64,000 nucleotides of DNA from positions 107,755,144 to 107,819,143 of the forward strand of contig CM069441.1 of NCBI GenBank assembly GCA_035610835.1, in the 5' to 3' direction. This stretch comes from Ophiura sarsii. Its lineage: Eukaryota > Echinodermata > Ophiuroidea > Amphilepidida > Ophiuridae. Position numbers and translations under genes: made by a program. Each line of letters opens with the position of its first letter. Position 1 is the stretch's first letter. The notes under the pieces are model-generated. The model made no database searches and had not been told where the DNA came from. It saw nothing but the letters and a program-made list of their open reading frames with translations. Positions 55,601 to 62,467 of this stretch are shown in pieces.

Positions 55601-57784
55601 CGTCCATAAAGTAGTGAAATTCTGGTGGGTTATCTTTGTCATCCAGGAAACTTACATGTATCCATATGGGCCACCGGTGTGCTCAAATGACAGCTGCCAT
55701 ACTCTGTCACCTTCACTGGAACCTCCTGAAAAGGGGGATTACAAATGTCTTTATTAGTACGATATTTAACTCACTGTTAAATACGTTAGTCGTGTTCCTC
55801 CTAATTGGTCCTATAACTTAAGCCATCAATATTGACTAATGTTAAGTCAAAACGATGTCTTATACGACAAATAAGATGGAATTTACTAATTGTTTAACTG
55901 TAAAACGTGTACAGGTGCAGTGTCAGACTTGGTTACATTCGACTTAAAAAATCAAATATACCTTTAATCCGTCTTAATTTAGTAATAGAAGTAGAAATAG
56001 AAGTTGAAGTAGAAATAGTGGTAAAAGTAGAGGTAGAAGTAGAGTAGAAGTAGTTAAGAAGAAGTAGTAGTAGAGATAGAGGTAGAAGTAACAGTACAGG
56101 TAGAAGTAGAAGTAGAGGTAGAGGTAGAGGTAGAGGTAGAGGCAGATGTACAAGTAGAGAAAAACGTAGAGACAGAGGTAAAGATAGAAGTAGAAGTAGA
56201 AGTAGAGGTAGAAGTAGAGATTGAGACAGAAGTAGATAGAGGCAACGGTAGACGTAGATGTAGATAACGAAGTATATGTAGAGGTAGAGGCAGATGTAGA
56301 TGTAGAAGTAGAAGTTGATATAGATATAGAAGGTAGAGGTAGAGGTAGAGGTAGAGGTAGAGGTAGAGGTAGAGGTAGAGGTAGAGGTAGAGGTAGAGGT
56401 AGAGGTAGAGGTAGATATGAAAGTAGAGGTAGAAGTAGAGATTGAGGCAGAAGTAGAGGTAGAGGTAGATATAGAAGTAGATGTGGAGGTAGAGGTAGAG
56501 GTAGAGGTAGAGTAGAGGTAGAGGTAGAGGTAGAGGTATAGGTAGAGGTAGAGGTAGGAGGTAGGAGGTAAAAGTAGAGGTAGAGGTAGAGGCAGAGGTA
56601 AAGGTAGAGATAGAGGTAGAGGTAAAGGTAGAAGTCGAGGTAGAGGTAGAAGAAGAGATAGAGGCAGTAGTAGGAGCGGTAGAGGCAGTAGTAGGAGCGG
56701 TAGAGTTAAAAAATAGAGGCAGAAGTAGAGGTCGAGGTCGGAGTAGAGGTATGTCGAGGTAGAGGTAGAAGTCGAGGTAGAGGCAGAGGTAGAGGTCGAG
56801 GTCGAGGTCGAGAAAGAGGTAGAAATAGAGGTCGAGGTAGAGGTAGATCTAGAGGTAGAGGTATATAGAACGTAGACGTAGAAGTAGAGGTTGAGGCAGA
56901 AGTAGAATTAGAGGTAGATGTAGAAGAAGTAGATGTAGAAATAGAGGTTGAGGCAGAAGTAGAGGTAGATGTAGATGTAGAAGTAGAGGTAGAGGTGGAG
57001 GTAGAAGTAGAAGTAGACGTAGAGGTTGAGGCAGAAGTAGAGGTAGAGGTAGAGGTAGAGGTAGAGGTAGGGGTAGGGTAGAGGTAAAGTTAGAAGTAGA
57101 GAGAAATTGAGGCAGAACTGAAGTAGAGGTAGAGGTAGAGATAGAGGCAGAAGTAGGAGAGTACGTAGAGTTAGAAGTAAATATATAGGCAGAAGTAGAG
57201 GTAGAGGTAGAAGTCGAGGTAGAGGTAGAAGTAGAAGTCGAGGTCGAAGTAGAAGTCGAGGTCGAAGTAAAGGTAGAGATAGAGGTACAGGTCGAGGTAG
57301 AGGTAGAAGTCGAGGTAGAGGCAGAGGTAGAGGTTGAGGTCGAGGTCGAGGAAGAGGTAGAAATAGAGGTCGAGGTAGAGGTCGAAGTAGATGTAGAGGT
57401 AGAGGCAACTTAGAGGCAGAGGTAGAGGTAAAGGTAGAGGTAGAAGTAGTGGTAGAAGTAGAAAGTGGATGTAGAAGTAGAAGTAGAAAGTGGAAGTGGA
57501 AATAGCTTCAAGGAGAAGTGGAAGTACGGAATGTAATTAAGAACCAGTGTGAATTGAAGTGTGTTATCATTTACCAATATTTTCTTTGTCAATTATCTAT
57601 TACCTGAATTTTGTGAATAAGTTCCAGACGACCCGCCGTTATCCTGTGATGAGCCACCGTTGTTGCTATTATTACTAATGCTGACAATGCTTATAATAAG
57701 TGCTACAGCGCCTAACACAAGAGCTATTACTACTACCGCTATAAGAACTGTGTTATTTCCGTTCTCATCTTTTGAGGTTGCCAT
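40575..57784 (-). CDS. Membrane-anchored family 3 solute-binding protein, whole gene (8 coding exons)
   Basis: The exons join to 969 coding bases (322 codons plus stop) with intron phases 1, 2, 1, 1, 0, 0, 1, and every intron is GT-AG. Residues 1-12 are cytoplasmic, 13-36 a membrane helix, about 37-70 a Ser/Gly/Asn linker, and about 70-307 a family 3 (amino-acid type) extracellular solute-binding domain. Family hallmarks seen in order are GELRGLTVDL, GLFGGYYDACVGW, R152 followed six residues later by F158 and PY (the ligand-carboxylate Arg spacing of bacterial binding proteins and glutamate receptors), WTDLTDSKIGFIDGWAY, IDALFDYKEG and WWNDAFDKL. The eight cysteines after the helix are all extracellular and even in number. 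No pore helices separate the lobes, so it is not a glutamate receptor channel. The likely role is binding an amino acid or related ligand outside the cell; partner and ligand are unknown. Origin by ancient transfer from bacteria is possible. Confidence 0.9.
40622..41545 (-). other. Intron 7 of the solute-binding gene
   Basis: A phase-1 intron with donor GTATGT and acceptor TTTCAG. It contains the hairpin-headed repeat at 40846-41335 and otherwise AT-rich sequence. Confidence 0.8.
40846..41335. repeat. Hairpin-headed repeat, copy 2
   Basis: Second copy of 33772-34287. The left arm matches copy 1, but its middle carries a different stem-loop (GTAGAACAACGACGCCGCAG...GTTGTTCTAC). Most of the returning arm is missing, so the long palindrome of copy 1 is lost here. 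The body after CATTCTTAAACAATCATACT is well conserved. Confidence 0.7.
41546..41759 (-). CDS. Solute-binding protein, coding exon 7
   Basis: A phase-0 acceptor (TTTGTCTCCAG) and donor (CATG|GTATGT) bound 214 bases encoding residues 237-307 and the first base of 308. It starts IDALFDYKEGFPALDE, the lobe-2 strand that in binding proteins carries the acidic residue contacting the ligand amino group (D242 is the candidate here). AGDSVMVRKD follows, then the terminal helices EWWNDAFDKLTATSEWRAIC. Cysteines C264 and C299 lie here. Confidence 0.9.
42262..43140. mobile_element. Large palindrome of 20-bp minisatellite units
   Basis: The left arm repeats GTCTCAAAAAACAGACAAAG and variants; the right arm repeats the same unit inverted. 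The outer ends (TATGGGCGGCCATCACTGTC) and inner ends (AAACTTACAGAGACGTCTCA) match in inverse around a centre at about 42556-42663. CCCAC lies beside both outer ends (42257-42261 and 43142-43146), a possible 5-bp duplication. Open frames rich in SQKTDKG are repeat artefacts. A transcript through this intron could fold into a long double-stranded stem. Confidence 0.85.
43616..43790. mobile_element. Small MITE with TA flanks, 175 bp
   Basis: TIR TACGCTACTAGCACG and the inverse of TACGCTACTTGCACG are followed on both sides by GAAAGCGAGGC. TA flanks the ends (43614-43615 and 43791-43792), fitting a Tc1/mariner-type insertion. The centre is CpG-rich. Confidence 0.65.
43878..43955 (-). CDS. Solute-binding protein, coding exon 6
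   Basis: Phase-0 boundaries (TTTAAACAG acceptor, GAG|GTAAGG donor) frame exactly 26 codons, residues 211-236: GADLSVDQIVHYAGRDQLLA and then GLLNDE. This corresponds to the lobe-2 helix preceding the D-A strand (start of exon 7) in family 3 binding proteins. The fit in both phase and domain order supports it despite its small size. Confidence 0.88.
43956..44506 (-). other. Intron 5 of the solute-binding gene
   Basis: A phase-0 intron, donor GTATGT and acceptor TTTAAACAG, about 550 bp. I see no element inside. Confidence 0.75.
44507..44703 (-). CDS. Solute-binding protein, coding exon 5 (hinge and ligand Arg)
   Basis: The exon runs from acceptor CTAAATACAG to donor ACG|GTATGT and encodes residues 146-210. 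WLKTYDRPRTFKFTQPYSQD aligns with the family pattern of a ligand-binding Arg, six residues to Phe, then PY. R152 is in the position of GluA2 Arg485 and of the Arg in bacterial amino-acid-binding proteins. The hinge strand IIVVFVVKKG and lobe-2 entry FVWTDLTDSKIGFIDGWAYS follow. C201 lies near the end. This is the most diagnostic exon of the gene. Confidence 0.92.
45124..47177 (-). mobile_element. 5'-truncated LINE (Jockey/CR1-like) with reverse transcriptase
   Basis: Minus-strand coding runs from 47177 to 45924 in one frame, broken by a single TAA at 46876-46878. The upstream part has HQSGFRGTYSTDTCLIHL and VLIDLQKAFDTVNHDILCNK. The downstream part has CGVPQGSVLGPLLFLCYIND, the catalytic ELYADDSALL, and the C-terminal YNTRDSHL...WNSLPGDIK pattern. 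The 3' end has AATAAATATGAAATG and a (TGAAA)n tail (45124-45155 on the plus strand). The endonuclease and the N-terminal half of the RT are missing. The 5' junction lies only about 32 bp past the exon 4 splice donor. The stop and the nested MITE make it a dead copy. Confidence 0.9.
45277..45772. mobile_element. PIF/Harbinger-like MITE nested in the LINE, 496 bp
   Basis: TIR GGGAGCAGTTCCATTTGTAC and the inverse of GGGAACAGTTCCATTTGTAC extend through GCGATAAA. TAA flanks both ends (45274-45276 and 45773-45775), as in PIF/Harbinger. The interior is tiled by ATCGGGGCCTGAT in both orientations. It separates the LINE stop region from the LINE tail, so it is younger than the LINE. Confidence 0.85.
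47210..47338 (-). CDS. Solute-binding protein, coding exon 4
   Basis: The acceptor TTTATCTACAG is followed by TA, which completes Val102. Then residues 103-144 follow, CQIAGKNCELVYDSPQRCW through GGDGLFGGYYDACV, and the first base of Gly145 precedes donor G|GTGAGT. GLFGGYYDACVG is the family G-L..G.YDA..G signature that closes lobe 1 before the ligand Arg. Four cysteines (103, 110, 120, 143) lie here. A longer-looking open frame on the same strand is out of phase with the neighbouring exons. Confidence 0.9.
47491..48333. mobile_element. Inverted-repeat element with AGGGTGTCCCA ends
   Basis: The ends AGGGTGTCCCATAATGATTT (to ATACCG) and the inverse of AGGGTGTCCCAGAATGATTT form a TIR of about 26 bp across 843 bp. 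The terminal sequence is like that of mariner-type elements, although a clean TA duplication is not visible. A SINE-like 3' end with (ATA)n lies inside at about 48150-48225. No transposase is seen. Confidence 0.65.
49009..49381. mobile_element. piggyBac-like MITE, family A, copy 2
   Basis: Near-identical arms to 23362-23738 (AGGTATATTATGTGATCTTT and its inverse), with TTAA on both sides (49005-49008 and 49382-49385). The central stem-loop differs: CGGATAACTCCG here against CGTGTTTAAAACACG in copy 1. Confidence 0.85.
49672..49724 (-). CDS. Solute-binding protein, coding exon 3
   Basis: A 53-base exon between acceptor GCTGATTTAG and donor AGG|GTAAAT. Its first base completes Ile84, followed by DDASGELRGLTVDLTNK (residues 85-101) and one base of Val102. 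This is the D-x-G-x-L-x-G-x-x-V-D-L motif of family 3 binding proteins, where lobe 1 presents its first ligand-pocket loop. Small size hides it from ORF finding, but phase on both sides and motif order make it convincing. Confidence 0.88.
50139..51499. mobile_element. mariner-like element with long TIRs, 1,361 bp
   Basis: TIRs of about 120 bp begin CGAGGGGCGGTCAGTAAATA and include TGAACCTTTGTCTTTCAAAC. TA flanks both ends (50137-50138 and 51500-51501). The interior contains a 79-codon open frame that is not transposase-like. It is non-autonomous, with unusually long and well matched TIRs. Confidence 0.8.
51879..52287. mobile_element. PIF/Harbinger-like MITE, 409 bp
   Basis: TIR GGCCAAAACAAATATATGTT and the inverse of GGCAAAAAAAATAAATGTT both continue into TGATTGTCC. 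TTA flanks both ends (51876-51878 and 52288-52290). The interior is T-rich. Confidence 0.7.
52745..53372. repeat. GCTAGTCATAA interspersed array
   Basis: About two dozen copies of GGTTCGCTAGTCATAA or GGTCCGCTAGTCATAA are separated by variable spacers of about 5-20 bp. At least two units are inverted (about 53070-53090 and 53265-53290), so local hairpins can form. Spacing is irregular and repeats are variable. It lies in intron 2 of the solute-binding gene. Confidence 0.85.
54035..54250. repeat. Homopurine tract plus copy of the 7.2-kb repeat
   Basis: A tract of G and A only on the plus strand (with one T) spans about 54037-54122. Immediately after it, about 54130-54250 is the inverse of about 7220-7330, including CTGCTGCTAGCTCTTATGA. 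Confidence 0.7.
55656..55725 (-). CDS. Solute-binding protein, coding exon 2
   Basis: Acceptor CCCCTTTTCAG is followed by GA, which completes Gly61. Residues 62-83 follow (GSSEGDRVWQLSFEHTGGPY and GY), plus two bases of Ile84, before donor AT|GTAAGT. It covers the end of the flexible linker and the first strand of lobe 1 (WQLSFEHTGGPYGY, equivalent to the family's first strand plus the aromatic pocket loop). Phases fit exons 1 and 3 exactly. Confidence 0.85.
55983..57530 (+). repeat. (GTAGAG)n-type hexanucleotide array, about 1.5 kb
   Basis: About 1.5 kb of degenerate AGGTAG, AAGTAG and AGGTCG units sits in intron 1 of the solute-binding gene, with a purer block at about 56330-56415. Open frames on the minus strand (Ser-Thr or Pro-Leu repeats) are artefacts. 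The plus strand is nearly all G, A and T. Confidence 0.9.
57604..57784 (-). CDS. Solute-binding protein, coding exon 1 (start, membrane anchor)
   Basis: ATG at 57784 in a strong context (AAGATGG), with an in-frame TGA 7 codons upstream. It encodes MATSKDENGNN, then a hydrophobic helix (VLIAVVVIALVLGAVALIIS, residues 13-32, extending to about 36), then NNSNNGGSSQDNGGSSG. The last base starts Gly61 before donor G|GTAATA. The charged N-terminus and lack of a cleavage-type signal suggest a signal anchor (type II) with the C-terminus outside. The exon probably extends to 57815, where TTTAATTTTCAG is an acceptor, implying an upstream noncoding exon. Confidence 0.88.
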
Positions 57785-57815
57785 CTTAGGATCACTGTGA
57801 TGTCACTTTGACCGA

Positions 57816-59257
57816 CTGAAAATTAAAGAAAGCGCATTTTAGAGAAACAAATAATTGACTTTTAATGTGATGATGAAAGGTGCAAGATTATTTAGGTTTA
57901 TATCATGAAATATACGAACAATTAGCGATTGAAATAAATTCTGAAACTTCTTTTTGAGCAATTAATATGAATGTTTAGTGCCATGCGTGTCTTCCACTGT
58001 AATTTTGAATGTTAGAGATTGTGGTGAGGTGAGATGATATGCCATTATAAATCAGTCAGGTCCGCAAATGGAAATATTGTTTTGCTATTTTGTTTAATGA
58101 AAATTTGCCATGTATGGCACCATTGAATTAAGTCACTGGAGCAGAATATTGGAATGCCAAAAGGCCAGGCAGTTTATCTAAAAGTGAAAGTGAAAACAGC
58201 ATATTTAATAACATTGATTTATAGCACTATCTCCCAATTTTATCTAGTTGCATGTAATCATATAATTTTAGTAACTTTGTGTATGTTGTGTGTCTTATGG
58301 TTTTTTATGTGGACCCATGATTCCTTTCTGGGAACGCCGTTCCCGCGTTCCCGTAGAATCGTAGCCCTGTCTCTACACATTGAACAAACGACAGGGTCGT
58401 TCTTTTGAGCGCGAAATAGTAGTGAATTTGGAACATTTTGAATGAGACTGCTCCCAGTCTCAAAGCTTCTCATGTAAGTGGCTAAGCACCTGAAACAAGT
58501 GATTGATACGAATGACTGAGGTATCGTTGGAAAGAACACATCCGCTTTCCAATGATATGAAATACAATATGAATAGATATCACGAGAGAAAAAAATCGAA
58601 AATTGGCGATTTGAACAATTCCATAACTTTTTTTAGCTACAGTCCTGAATTCCGTTCATCATGGATCCTGTATTCTCGCAGAAAATATTAAACTTAACAA
58701 ATTAGTTCCCAGAAAAAAACAATATTTTTTCATTGCTCTGCTCCAAGCTTTTGGAGTATTAAGCCAGCCCCAGTGGCGTGTCCAAGGCCTCCTCCCACCT
58801 GATCATTCGGTTGAATTGCACGTATTTGGTTAAATTCAGGGGATATTTAAGTGGTTTTACTCCATTTCTATCCAATTTAAAGACGTCATTCTGGGGAATC
58901 AGAACCAAAAAATAGTTTAACAATATAGCCTAAATGTTCACGCGCGTATAGCGCGCATAAGTCCAAGACTATAGCATTTTTCCCGTCCGTTTAAAACCCC
59001 GATGTACCGTACCTCAATTATGTAGGCTCAACTATTCATGTTAGCACTAAAAAAATCACGCGCTACGCGTACTTGTTGTCAACGAACAGATAATCGGGCA
59101 AAATAGTCTAAAGTTATTCGGGTGAATAGAGGTTCCCTATAACTATGCTGACAGCATCTAGGTACGTGAGTATTATGTTATTGTCTCCAAGTTTAATATT
59201 CACGGCTGAGTTAATCTGTTTTAAACCAATGAAATAAGTTCACCTATTAAGGTTTAA
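57816..59257. other. Upstream region of the solute-binding gene
   Basis: This probably contains a 5'-UTR intron of the solute-binding gene. An AGTGGCGTGTCCA word at about 58771 resembles a hAT end. No promoter or first exon can be fixed, and no other gene is supported. Confidence 0.35.
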
Positions 59258-59605
59258 AGGTAGGTGGTCCGATTGTTAGCCGGCCCGATTTTCAACTTAT
59301 GTTTTCTATTCTACGTGAAGCCTGGTCATCCTTAAAATAGTCGTAGGCCTATTCCGAAGGTTGAGTTGCATAACAACAATGGTTCTTATTTTCTAAAAGC
59401 ACAAGGTGACATCAAATTTGCCCATTGAGTAGTCATAGCCGGGTGGTTAACCACCTTTGGCAGTAATTCACTGCATTTTGGCCTATAACGTCCTAAATGG
59501 AACACATCTTGCACTAAACATTTTACAGAAATAATGAGAAAAATATTGGAGTTTCTTCTGATAGGCCTATCAAAGTAAAAGCTGAAGTGATCGGAACATC
59601 CACCT
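59258..59605. mobile_element. piggyBac-like MITE, family B, copy 3 (diverged)
   Basis: The ends AGGTAGGTGGTCCGAT and the inverse of AGGTGGATGTTCCGATCA are flanked by TTAA (59254-59257 and 59606-59609). Interior words such as TTTTCTATTCTAC and TGGTTCTTATTTT match the other family B copies. Confidence 0.75.
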
Positions 59606-59864
59606 TTAATAGTGGACATCATTAGGTTCTCTAAAATGCATAGTGTATTATCAAAATACGGGAAATATGATGGAAGTGCTGGTAAATTTCCGTTACCAAA
59701 TCAAAATGTTGATCTACATGTATTTTACGCCCGCAAGCAACATTTGTTTTACCTTTCGGAGGGGGGGGGGAGTTGGGCCTGATTCTATATACTGCTAAAC
59801 GTTTGGTTTGTGTCAACCACTTCAAAATCCGGTCTATATACATGTATATAATCGCAAATGCGCG

Positions 59865-60200
59865 TATCGTCGGTGGTATTACATAGTGGCGTATAGGATG
59901 TACGTCACTATGTTAAAACAAAACATTTATTAGCTGTTTTACACACCAAATCAATTTGTTACTAATTACCAATTCTATTAAAGAAAATTGGCTTTCGGGC
60001 TTAGTACTAAAAATAATGAGAAAACGATATTTCATAATAATGGGTTATACATCACAGAATCTGCCAAAGTTGACCGTGCATCGCTATGTAATACCACCCG
60101 ATGATACGCCACTATGTAATACCATCGACGACATGACATATGTTAGCTTATACCACCCGACGATACGCCACTATGTAATACCACCGACGACATGACATAT
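59865..60200. repeat. Tandem and inverted repeat of a TACGCCACTATGTAATACCA unit
   Basis: Two tandem units of about 64 bp (about 60080-60200) repeat TACCACCCGA(T/C)GATACGCCACT and CGACGACATGACATATGT. An inverted copy of the core lies at about 59865-59915, so a hairpin of more than 40 bp can form across the interval. Confidence 0.7.
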
Positions 60201-61352
60201 GTGATCATTAAAATGATCTTTATAATATTTGTTAGTAGTTATTTTAGTAGTACCTATAGTATCTACATAAATACAAGTTTGGAGTGGAAAAACGTTTGGT
60301 TGGTAACTTTAAACTCAACGTGAATGGTGTCAATGCTGTCATCGTTGATTGAATACACAAATATTAAGTTAACACAGAGAGAAATCAAAGTGGGGAAAAG
60401 GAAAGTCAGTCATGACAGGCGGTTTGTTGTACAATCTAAGCAGAGAGATGTTATTACTAACCTATTACACCTCCCTGATCTAAGCATAAAAAGACAAAGC
60501 ATATTAATCAAGTTAATCTGAATATGATTCCAATGTAATATTAATGGAAAAACAATATTAGTTTAATCTTACCTTATTTTTTCAAATGTTCAGACACCTG
60601 CAACCACCACACACTGATTTAGACTGTTGTTATCGCAATGAACTTCGTAATTGAAAAGGCCTATTATTTGAATTTCTAAATAAATAAATACAATACCTTA
60701 TTGTGTAAGTCAGGTTTTGACCTGCATTGTGCTTGTGCATCAAACATATCAGATACGAGATATTATGCAGCGAATCTTTACAACTAGAGCAAAACAAGGT
60801 GTGGGTCAGTATGTCAAAATATATATAGTATAAAGAAAACAATCTAGTAAAATGGTAATACCCTCCCAAATATATAACGCTAGAATAGTCCAAAATCGAA
60901 AATGAAAGCTGGTGGTGTGGTATGGAAATGTGTTATCCGAAGATAGAATGGCTAATTTTGCCAAACTTTGTAACTAAGAATTCGTTTCAGTCAGTTGGTC
61001 TACTTCGTACCCCTAAAGTTGTTTAGTTTGCAAATGTAATTGATCTTATCCTGACTTTACCTATTTTCTCTCGAGGAGGAACCTGGACATAGCCGACGCC
61101 CCCTCCCGACATGCAGGGTAGCCCTCTCACTGGTTAATAATTCGACATTGCAAATCAACTGGTACTCATTGTTACTACTTTTTAGAGGGAGCGGGGGAAC
61201 AACCAATACTGTGGGTGGTTTACAATTTCTTGAATCAATGTGATCAAAAGAATTACCTTGATCTCCTACATGTATGCGGCGGTCATTTTGGATTTTAAGC
61301 CCCACCGATTCAGCCCTTCAAACAGGTCACCCACGTTAAATGTGTTGATTAA
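60201..61352. other. Noncoding stretch
   Basis: No gene is supported. A minus-strand segment at about 61060-61140 ends in a good donor-like site (AAATAG|GTAAAG) and could be an untranslated first exon of the solute-binding gene, but nothing links it. Confidence 0.3.
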
Positions 61353-61734
61353 AGGTGTATGTTCCGATCACTTTTTCGGGCTATGATTTTTTTTCACATC
61401 AAGATATTTTGATATCAGAAGAATCCCCATATTTTTCTCATTATATCTGTAAAATATAAGGGACCAGAACTGTTCCGTTAGAAATTAGAGGCTAAAACGT
61501 GGTGAATTACTGCCTTAGGTGGTTAACCACCAATCAGTTTGTGTACAACTCAATGGCAAATTTATTGTGACCTTGTGCTTCTAAAATAAAAACCATGTGA
61601 GTTATGCAACTCAAACTTTGGAATGCAACAATTTTAAGGATGACCTTTCATGTAATATAGAAAACATAAAGTTGAAAATCGGTCCAGTAATCAGAACTGA
61701 GACGAATAGTCGTCTCAGATCAGAACATCTACTT
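61353..61734. mobile_element. piggyBac-like MITE, family B, copy 4 (diverged)
   Basis: The ends AGGTGTATGTTCCGATCAC and the inverse of AAGTAGATGTTCTGATC are flanked by TTAA (61349-61352 and 61735-61738). It carries a small extra inverted repeat (GAGACGAATAGTCGTCTC) at about 61698-61716. Confidence 0.75.
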
Positions 61735-61883
61735 TTAACCCTCCTGTAGAATGGCAAGTAAACTGAGAAACGAATCTTTGCACTCAACCACCATTTCAAG
61801 ACACGAATTTCCTCCGAAGCCAAAATTCACCATAAAAGTAGGGGTTTTCGTTTAAAATATTTACGGGAGTCACTCATAGAGTA

Positions 61884-62467
61884 AAGCGTGTCCCAAAAAA
61901 CTGGTAGATATTGTCACAGCTTCTAAAACATTTGACATACAAATTATACTTTTTCTTTCTCCAAATAGAAATTTGACAATAAATATGATAAAGATATTTA
62001 TAGATGAACAATAAATTAAAATCACTTTCTTCTGATGTTTCTTCAGAAGTAATAATGTGAATATAGAGGCCCTAATCGATCTTTTTGAAATAACCGTATT
62101 TTTGTAAAGGTATTCTCAATCTGAAAGGGTTAAATTGCAGGTATTTTAGATCAATATTCAGCATTAAATAGAAATACTTATTGCAGAAGTTAACTTAGTT
62201 TGACCAAACATGAAGCTATTTCAGAGAATAAACTCCATGCACACAACGCATAGGTGGTTTATTGCTAAAAATCGGTCAAAACCGGGCTCTGACCAGGCTC
62301 TATTCAAAAAAAAATCTATTTCAATAAGATAAAGCTAGATTGGTCTCAAAATTTCACCACTAATGTCAGATATATTTACTTTTATCCGAAATATGAAATA
62401 GCTACGTTTCCTACATTTTCCGTTATAAACTTTCCAGTTTCTGGACCCGGTTTTTTGGCACACGCTG
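61884..62467. mobile_element. Tc1/mariner-like non-autonomous element, 584 bp
   Basis: TIR AAGCGTGTCCCAAAAAACTGG and the inverse of CAGCGTGTGCCAAAAAACCGG are flanked by TA (61882-61883 and 62468-62469). The interior is AT-rich without transposase. Confidence 0.75.

Larger units (their letters stand above)
49725..55655 (-). other. Intron 2 of the solute-binding gene
   Basis: A phase-2 intron of about 5.9 kb with donor GTAAGT. It holds a mariner-like element (50139-51499), a Harbinger-like MITE (51879-52287), a TAGTCATAA array (52745-53372), a G/A-rich tract (54035-54125) and an inverted copy of the 7.2-kb repeat (54130-54250). The rest is AT-rich with no coding signal. Confidence 0.8.

Noticed and set aside
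56054..57592. Ser-Thr and Pro-Leu repeat ORFs
   Set aside because: They are products of the hexanucleotide array in intron 1.
40575..57784. Solute-binding gene as bacterial contamination
   Set aside because: Seven phase-consistent GT-AG introns and embedded animal transposons show it is nuclear and eukaryotic.
40575..57784. Solute-binding gene as an ionotropic glutamate receptor fragment
   Set aside because: The sequence passes from the R-x5-F..PY motif through VVFVVKKG straight into lobe 2 with no pore helices, and the only membrane helix is the N-terminal anchor.
61057..61305. Minus-strand ORF ending at a good donor as a coding exon
   Set aside because: No acceptor or phase link to any exon; at most an untranslated exon.
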